Shown here in pieces: positions 59,854-64,000 of a DNA stretch of 64,000 nucleotides. How positions within the stretch are numbered: position 1 is the stretch's first letter; every line of letters starts with the position of its first letter. This DNA comes from Arthrobacter sp. NicSoilB4 (GTDB lineage Bacteria > Actinomycetota > Actinomycetes > Actinomycetales > Micrococcaceae). The translations under genes were made by a program, and so were the position numbers. Below the pieces are notes generated by a model. The model was not told the DNA's origin. It was given only the letters and a program-made list of their open reading frames with translations, and made no database searches. The stretch is taken from contig NZ_AP024653.1 in NCBI RefSeq assembly GCF_019977335.1, positions 2,542,001 to 2,606,000 on the forward strand. The letters run 5' to 3'.

Positions 59854-60206
59854 CGCGCCATCAGGAGCAGCACGGCCAGGATGAACGCCGCCGCCGCCAC
59901 CCCTACCGTCATCACGAGCATCACGCCGGAAAATGGCAACTCGCGGCTGTTGCGCATGGCTTCTTCCATCTGCCCCCAGCGGCGGTAGGCCAGGACGGCC
60001 AGGACGGCACCGATGAACGCCAGGGCAACGCACATGGCGATCCGCAGCGGGGCAGGGGCAATGTCAGGGAACAGCTGGTCGATGCCGAGGGCTCCCACGA
60101 TCAGGGCCAGCGATGTCCGGATCCAGGCCAGGAACGTCGTTTCGTTGGCGAGCGAGAACCGGTAGTCAGGGGTGGATCCGGTCTTCCGCCATGCTGGTTC
60201 GCGCAT
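59850..60206 (-). CDS. YidH/DUF202 family membrane protein
   Basis: 118 aa with three predicted helices. 'RFSLANETTFLAWIRTSLAL' is the YidH/DUF202 signature. It is the first of a translationally coupled pair of DUF202 proteins, which may form a heteromeric membrane complex. Function unknown. Confidence 0.87.
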   Translation of the reverse strand: MREPAWRKTGSTPDYRFSLANETTFLAWIRTSLALIVGALGIDQLFPDIAPAPLRIAMCVALAFIGAVLAVLAYRRWGQMEEAMRNSRELPFSGVMLVMTVGVAAAAFILAVLLLMAR

Positions 60207-60276
60207 TGGTCGCCTGCCGTCCGCTGTTGACTTGTGGCACCGGTTCCGACTGGGCGCCGGGGTAAAATTCTAAGTC

Positions 60277-61392
60277 ATGAGCAACGAGCCCGTCATCACC
60301 CCCGCGCCGCCGTCAACACCGTCCCGCGAATCCCGGATCCACGGGTGCCTGCTGGGCGGCGCCCTCGGTGATTCGCTGGGGTACGTCGTCGAGTTCGACG
60401 ACATTTCCACGATCCGAAAGACGTTCGGCCCCGACGGGCTGCAGGACTTTTCAGCGCTCGACGGCGGCAGCCACTTTTCCGACGACACGCAGCTCACGCT
60501 CTACACCGTTGACGGGCTGCTGGAGGCGCTGGAGTGGGCCAACTCGGGCGTGGCCGCCGACACCAACGCGTGCCTGTGGCTCGCGTACCTGCGCTGGCTC
60601 GCCACCCAGGGTGTGCCCGTTCCGGACGCGGCACCGTTCCAGCCGCCCCGCTGGATCGATTCCCACGACGTCCTCAAACACCGCCGCGCCCCGGGAAACG
60701 CCTGCCTGAGCGGACTGTCCACCGGAGAGATGGGAACGTTCTACCGCCCGGTCAATCCGGACTCCAAGGGCTGCGGCACCGTCATGCGTTCCGCCCCCTT
60801 CGGCCTGGTCCCCTACATCCCGGCCGAAGCCGTCTACAAGCTCAGCGCCGATGCGGCCTCCCTCACCCACGGGCATCCCGCGGCGCGGCAGAGCTCCGGC
60901 ATCTTCAGCCTTGTCATTCACGCCCTGGCCGCCGGCCGCGGACTGCGCGAAGCAGCGGAATTCGCGCTCGCAGAACTCGGCGCAGGGCACCTGCGCAAAG
61001 GTGAAGAACCCGACGCCGACCTTATCGCCCGGCTCGACACAGCCCTCCGGCTGGGCGCCGACGGCACACTGCTGGGCCCCGAGGAACTGGTCCGGGAACT
61101 CGGCGAGGGTTGGGTGGCGGAGGAGGCGCTCGCCGTCGCGCTCTACGCGGTGCTGGCTACGGCACCGGACCCGACGGCGGCTGCCGGGCACCCGGAGGCC
61201 CACTTCCGTGCGGCAATCGCCGTCGCCGTGAACCACAGCGGGGACAGTGACTCCACCGCGTCGATTGCCGGCAACATCCTGGGCACGCTTTACGGCGAGG
61301 AGTGCCTGCCGGCGGAGTGGCTCGACGTTCTTGAGGCGCCGGAGCTCATCCGGGGCATGGCCTCACAGCTGGCAGCAGTCACCGGCGCCTGA
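60277..61392 (+). CDS. ADP-ribosylglycohydrolase family protein
   Basis: 371 aa DraG/ARH-fold hydrolase that removes ADP-ribose from proteins, nucleic acids or small molecules. The binuclear metal site residues are present: 'GCLLGGALGDSLGYVVEFDD', 'HFSDDTQLTLYTVDGLLEAL' and the C-terminal 'HSGDSDSTASIAGNILGTLY'. No ADP-ribosyltransferase or nitrogenase genes are nearby, so DraG's classical role does not apply and the target is unknown. Confidence 0.92.
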   Translation: MSNEPVITPAPPSTPSRESRIHGCLLGGALGDSLGYVVEFDDISTIRKTFGPDGLQDFSALDGGSHFSDDTQLTLYTVDGLLEALEWANSGVAADTNACLWLAYLRWLATQGVPVPDAAPFQPPRWIDSHDVLKHRRAPGNACLSGLSTGEMGTFYRPVNPDSKGCGTVMRSAPFGLVPYIPAEAVYKLSADAASLTHGHPAARQSSGIFSLVIHALAAGRGLREAAEFALAELGAGHLRKGEEPDADLIARLDTALRLGADGTLLGPEELVRELGEGWVAEEALAVALYAVLATAPDPTAAAGHPEAHFRAAIAVAVNHSGDSDSTASIAGNILGTLYGEECLPAEWLDVLEAPELIRGMASQLAAVTGA

Positions 61393-61421
61393 GCAAGACC
61401 CAGCGGCGGGTACCCCGGCGC

Positions 61422-61970
61422 TTAGGCGCTGCGGAGCGTGATGTCGTTGCAGGCTTCGCAGACGTCCGCGGGGATCAGGCCGCGGCGCTGGAGGAAACCG
61501 AAGATGGCGCAGCCCAGGCAGAAGCCGGCGAACGCTTCGAGGGACGCGGCAACAATGAGGACCGCGAGCAGGATCCAGGCGGCCGGAGCCAGCCCGACGG
61601 TCAGCAGGACGGCGGCGGTGGTGGACATCGCGGCTCCGATGCCCTGCGCGAACCGCTTCGGCGGACCCGGCACGAGCCGCGTCTTCCCCAGCCGCGGCGT
61701 CAGGACCTTGACGGACAGCTGGGCGAGCGGCGAGATCCGCGGCCCGAACAGGACGCGAAGCCAGAATCCGGCGGCAATGACGCCCAGGCCCCAGCCGAAA
61801 CCTGTCAGCAGCGTCACCACGGACAGCAGCACCACGAGTCCGGCCGTGATGCGGGCGGCGTACTCGTTGACCGGGTTCGGGAACGCGAAGACCGTCCGCC
61901 AGCCGGTTCCGGTCGTCCGGGCGGTTGCGGGTGCCGGATTCCCGGAGGGTGCCGAGGTGAGTTTGCTCAT
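61422..61970 (-). CDS. DUF4395 family membrane protein
   Basis: 182 aa with four predicted helices. 'FPNPVNEYAARITAGLVVLL' and the C-terminal cysteine-rich block 'GFCLGCAIFGFLQRRGLIP' with 'VCEACND' are characteristic of DUF4395. The paired CxxC-type cysteines suggest redox activity or metal binding; the family often lies beside thioredoxin-like or rhodanese genes, none of which is here. Confidence 0.86.
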   Translation of the reverse strand: MSKLTSAPSGNPAPATARTTGTGWRTVFAFPNPVNEYAARITAGLVVLLSVVTLLTGFGWGLGVIAAGFWLRVLFGPRISPLAQLSVKVLTPRLGKTRLVPGPPKRFAQGIGAAMSTTAAVLLTVGLAPAAWILLAVLIVAASLEAFAGFCLGCAIFGFLQRRGLIPADVCEACNDITLRSA

Positions 61971-62092
61971 CGTCCAAGGCTAGGAGCAGCCCGGCCCCGG
62001 GGGGAATGTTTGTTGCGCCGTATGACCCTTCACGGGCCCGGACCTCACGTGCCGGGCGCCACATGCCCGAACCTCACGTGCGGGCGGGATGT

Positions 62093-63112
62093 TCAGGCGA
62101 TCGCGGCCGAAGGAACGTGGCCGCCCACCATCTGCAGGAATTCGCCTTCGGACAGGACTTCGATCCGCCGGCCGCGCTCGTGCAGCTCCAGCACTCGCCG
62201 GGCCTTGCCGGTGAGGCGTCCGGAGCGCAGGTCGGCGGCGACGAAACCGTCGCCGACCACCAGGACCGTGGTGCGGGCGGTGACCCGGCTCTCCGGACTG
62301 GCGCCGAACTCCGCGGAACGGATCTTGGCTTCGGGCCGGGGTATGGCGAGTTCACCGGTGAACACCACGGTCTGGCCGAACAGCGGGTGTCCGGGATCGG
62401 CGAAGGCGTTCGGCAACGGATTGGCGCCCTCCTCGGGCCAGCCAGGCTGGTAGGCCCGGACCGGGGCCGCAGCACCCGCCCCGCCGGCGAGTGCCTCCAG
62501 CGCCGACTGGCTGGCCTTGGAGAGCGGGTCGCGCCGCGGGTCGAAGGCCGGCTGGCGAGACACCGTCAGCCCCAGGGACAAGTAGAGCTCGGCGATGCTG
62601 CCGGCACCGTTGCGCGTGGCAATGTCGATCAGGATCCCGGCGCACGCCCGCGCGTCCTCGGCGGCGTCGTGGTGGTTGACCAGCGGGACACCGGCTTCCT
62701 CGGCCGCATACGGCAGGGAATTGGACACGAGCGAGTAGCAGCGGCGGGAGAGCATCACAGTGCAGACGTAGTCATAGGCCGGGCCGGCCAGGCCGGAGAC
62801 CTCGAGGCCGGAGCGGATCACCCCGAGATCGAAGGCGGCGTTATGGGCGGCCAGGACGTCGCCGCCGATGAAGGCGCCGATCTCCGGGAACAGCTCGCCG
62901 AAGCGGGGCAGCCCGGCCACCTGCTCGGGCCGGATTCCGTGGATCCGGACGTTGTGGTGGTCGAAGCGGTCGTGGTTTTCCGGGGGCCGCATCAGCCAGG
63001 ACGCCTCCTCGACGACGACTCCGCCGCGGACTTTGCTGAGGCCAACAGCGCAGGGTGAACCCCGGAAGCCGTTCGCCGTCTCAAAGTCGATCGCCGTAAA
63101 GTCCAAAGCCAC
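62093..63112 (-). CDS. DEDDh 3'-5' exonuclease with C-terminal BRCT domain
   Basis: 339 aa, DNA polymerase III epsilon-like. Exo I 'DFTAIDFETANGFRGSPCAV' (Asp, Glu), Exo II 'LAAHNAAFDLGVIRSGLE' and Exo III 'NHHDAAEDARACA' (His, Asp) fill residues 1-170. A BRCT domain follows from about residue 240 ('LFGQTVVFTGELAIPRPEA' to 'VVGDGFVAADLRSGR'). The start is taken at the GTG at 63112; there is no clear ribosome site, so a leaderless or longer form is possible. Probably DNA repair or RNA/DNA trimming. Confidence 0.9.
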   Translation of the reverse strand: MALDFTAIDFETANGFRGSPCAVGLSKVRGGVVVEEASWLMRPPENHDRFDHHNVRIHGIRPEQVAGLPRFGELFPEIGAFIGGDVLAAHNAAFDLGVIRSGLEVSGLAGPAYDYVCTVMLSRRCYSLVSNSLPYAAEEAGVPLVNHHDAAEDARACAGILIDIATRNGAGSIAELYLSLGLTVSRQPAFDPRRDPLSKASQSALEALAGGAGAAAPVRAYQPGWPEEGANPLPNAFADPGHPLFGQTVVFTGELAIPRPEAKIRSAEFGASPESRVTARTTVLVVGDGFVAADLRSGRLTGKARRVLELHERGRRIEVLSEGEFLQMVGGHVPSAAIA

Positions 63113-63222
63113 GCCCCAAACTTTACCGCCGGAATCAGGGCCGGCCCGCACCGGGCGCGGCCTGTCGCGTGCCGTGGACCCGGTCAGGCGGGCCGGCGCC
63201 GGCCGTCAAGTACGCTTAACAA

Positions 63223-64000
63223 GTGAACCTTCTAGCTTTGAGTGACTTTGCCGTGTCCACGATCGGCGGTGCAGGACCGGTCCAGCCGCAGCTGGCCTCC
63301 TTCCTGCCCGACTGGCTGAACCCCCAGGTCTTCCTGGCCGACCCCGCCCTGGCGCCGTGGGTCGTGCTGCTGGTCTGCGGCATCATCTTCGCGGAAACCG
63401 GCCTGCTGGTCGGCTTCTTCCTGCCGGGCGACTCGATGCTGTTCACGGCCGGGCTGCTGGTTGCCACCGGAACCATCAAGGTCAACATCTGGGCATTCAT
63501 TGCGCTGATCATCACCGCGGCGATCATCGGGAACCAGATCGGCTACCTGATCGGGTCCAAGGCCGGCCCGGCCATCTTCAACAAGCCCAATTCCAAGCTC
63601 TTCAAGCGTGAAAACGTCGAAAGCGCCCACGCCTTCTTCGAGAAGCACGGCGGCAAGGCCCTCATCCTGGCCCGCTTCGTGCCCATCATCCGGACCTTTG
63701 TCCCGGTGATTGTGGGCGTCGCCCAGATGGACAAGCGCAAATTCTTCCTGTTCAACGTCATCGGCGCCGTGCTGTGGGGCGGCGGCGTGACCCTGCTGGG
63801 CTACCTGCTGGGCGACACGTTCCCGTGGGTCCGCGAAAACCTGGACATCATCTTCATCATCATCGTCCTGGTCTCGGTGATCCCGATCGGCATTGAGGTC
63901 GCCCGCGGCTTCATCGCCAAGCGCCAGGCCGAAAAGTACGGCACAGACGTCTTCGAGGAGTTCGTCGAGGAGCACGAGCCCGAAGAGGAACGCAAGACGC
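63223..64000 (+). CDS. DedA-family membrane protein (partial, runs off the window)
   Basis: At least 259 codons, cut by the window end without a stop. The GTG at 63223 opens 'VNLLALSDFAVSTIGGAGPV'. DedA features: 'FAETGLLVGFFLPGDSMLF', 'IGNQIGYLIGSKAGPAIFN' and 'ALILARFVPIIRTFVPVIVG' (the conserved re-entrant FxRxxP region). Such proteins are lipid scramblases/flippases needed for membrane homeostasis. The tail is turning hydrophilic and acidic at the window edge, so it is near its end. No ribosome site precedes the start. Confidence 0.92.
   Translation, partial: MNLLALSDFAVSTIGGAGPVQPQLASFLPDWLNPQVFLADPALAPWVVLLVCGIIFAETGLLVGFFLPGDSMLFTAGLLVATGTIKVNIWAFIALIITAAIIGNQIGYLIGSKAGPAIFNKPNSKLFKRENVESAHAFFEKHGGKALILARFVPIIRTFVPVIVGVAQMDKRKFFLFNVIGAVLWGGGVTLLGYLLGDTFPWVRENLDIIFIIIVLVSVIPIGIEVARGFIAKRQAEKYGTDVFEEFVEEHEPEEERKT

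Noticed and set aside
61422..61970. Thioredoxin-like function for the cysteine pairs of the DUF4395 protein
   Set aside because: The cysteines lie in or next to membrane segments and there is no thioredoxin fold sequence around them; kept as DUF4395 only.
1..64000. CRISPR arrays, tRNA or rRNA genes, prophage modules
   Set aside because: No regularly spaced repeats, cloverleaf-like segments, or phage structural or integrase genes were found by reading; a tRNA scan would be the decisive check.

Overview
The window is high-GC DNA on which almost every long open frame reads as an actinobacterial protein. The gene set fits Arthrobacter/Pseudarthrobacter-type Micrococcaceae: mqo, an nrtR-nadA-nadB-nadC-nifS operon, a standalone lipoyl protein beside a 2-oxoacid dehydrogenase, sbcCD and tightly overlapping ATGA/GTGA gene junctions. 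The genus is an inference from gene content. No rRNA, tRNA, CRISPR array or intact transposase was seen.

Layout. 0.1-6.8 kb: a peptide-type ABC solute-binding lipoprotein, malate:quinone oxidoreductase and an RND exporter. 6.8-19.1 kb: an accessory island. It opens with a decayed plasmid-type partition locus (parA relic, small basic protein, frameshifted gene, short direct repeats). It continues with an unusual six-gene operon (8500-18561), and closes with an internally deleted IS3-type orfA relic abutting a relic of a diaminobutyrate-type aminotransferase. 19.1-22 kb: an M28 peptidase and a luciferase-like oxidoreductase/MarR operon. 22-28.6 kb: a polyol/sugar uptake and oxidation cluster with an AraC regulator. 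28.6-32.2 kb: transglutaminase, lipoprotein, an M20 peptidase relic, DUF1684 and GtrA genes. 32.2-38.3 kb: the NAD operon behind an NrtR-type operator. 38.4-43.9 kb: Lrp regulator, amino acid permease and a 2-oxoacid dehydrogenase operon whose 'E2' is split into a lone lipoyl domain and an alpha/beta hydrolase. 43.9-46.7 kb: a WXG100-like/hydrolase protein with an overlapping lipoprotein gene, and a phosphoribosyltransferase. 46.8-51.3 kb: MFS transporter, HpaB-type hydroxylase, flavin reductase and IclR regulator. 51.3-64 kb: TolB-like propeller, MFS, sbcCD, aquaporin, DUF202 pair, ADP-ribosylglycohydrolase, DUF4395, an exonuclease/BRCT protein and a DedA protein cut by the window end.

The most interesting system is the 8.5-18.6 kb operon. 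SbnA and SbnB homologues should supply L-2,3-diaminopropionate. A second protein carries an adenylation and a carrier domain behind half a condensation domain. A third carries three tandem carrier domains fused to the membrane/left-handed beta-helix terminal region typical of Pls/PosA poly(amino acid) synthetases. A TauD/SyrP-like dioxygenase and a LuxE-like acyl-protein synthetase complete it. It looks like a split, carrier-amplified relative of epsilon-poly-lysine synthetase working on diaminopropionate; the product is unknown. Other points of note are three 63-bp palindromes of one family at gene 3' ends, tandem IclR-type operators, the NrtR operator and the split lipoyl/hydrolase pair.
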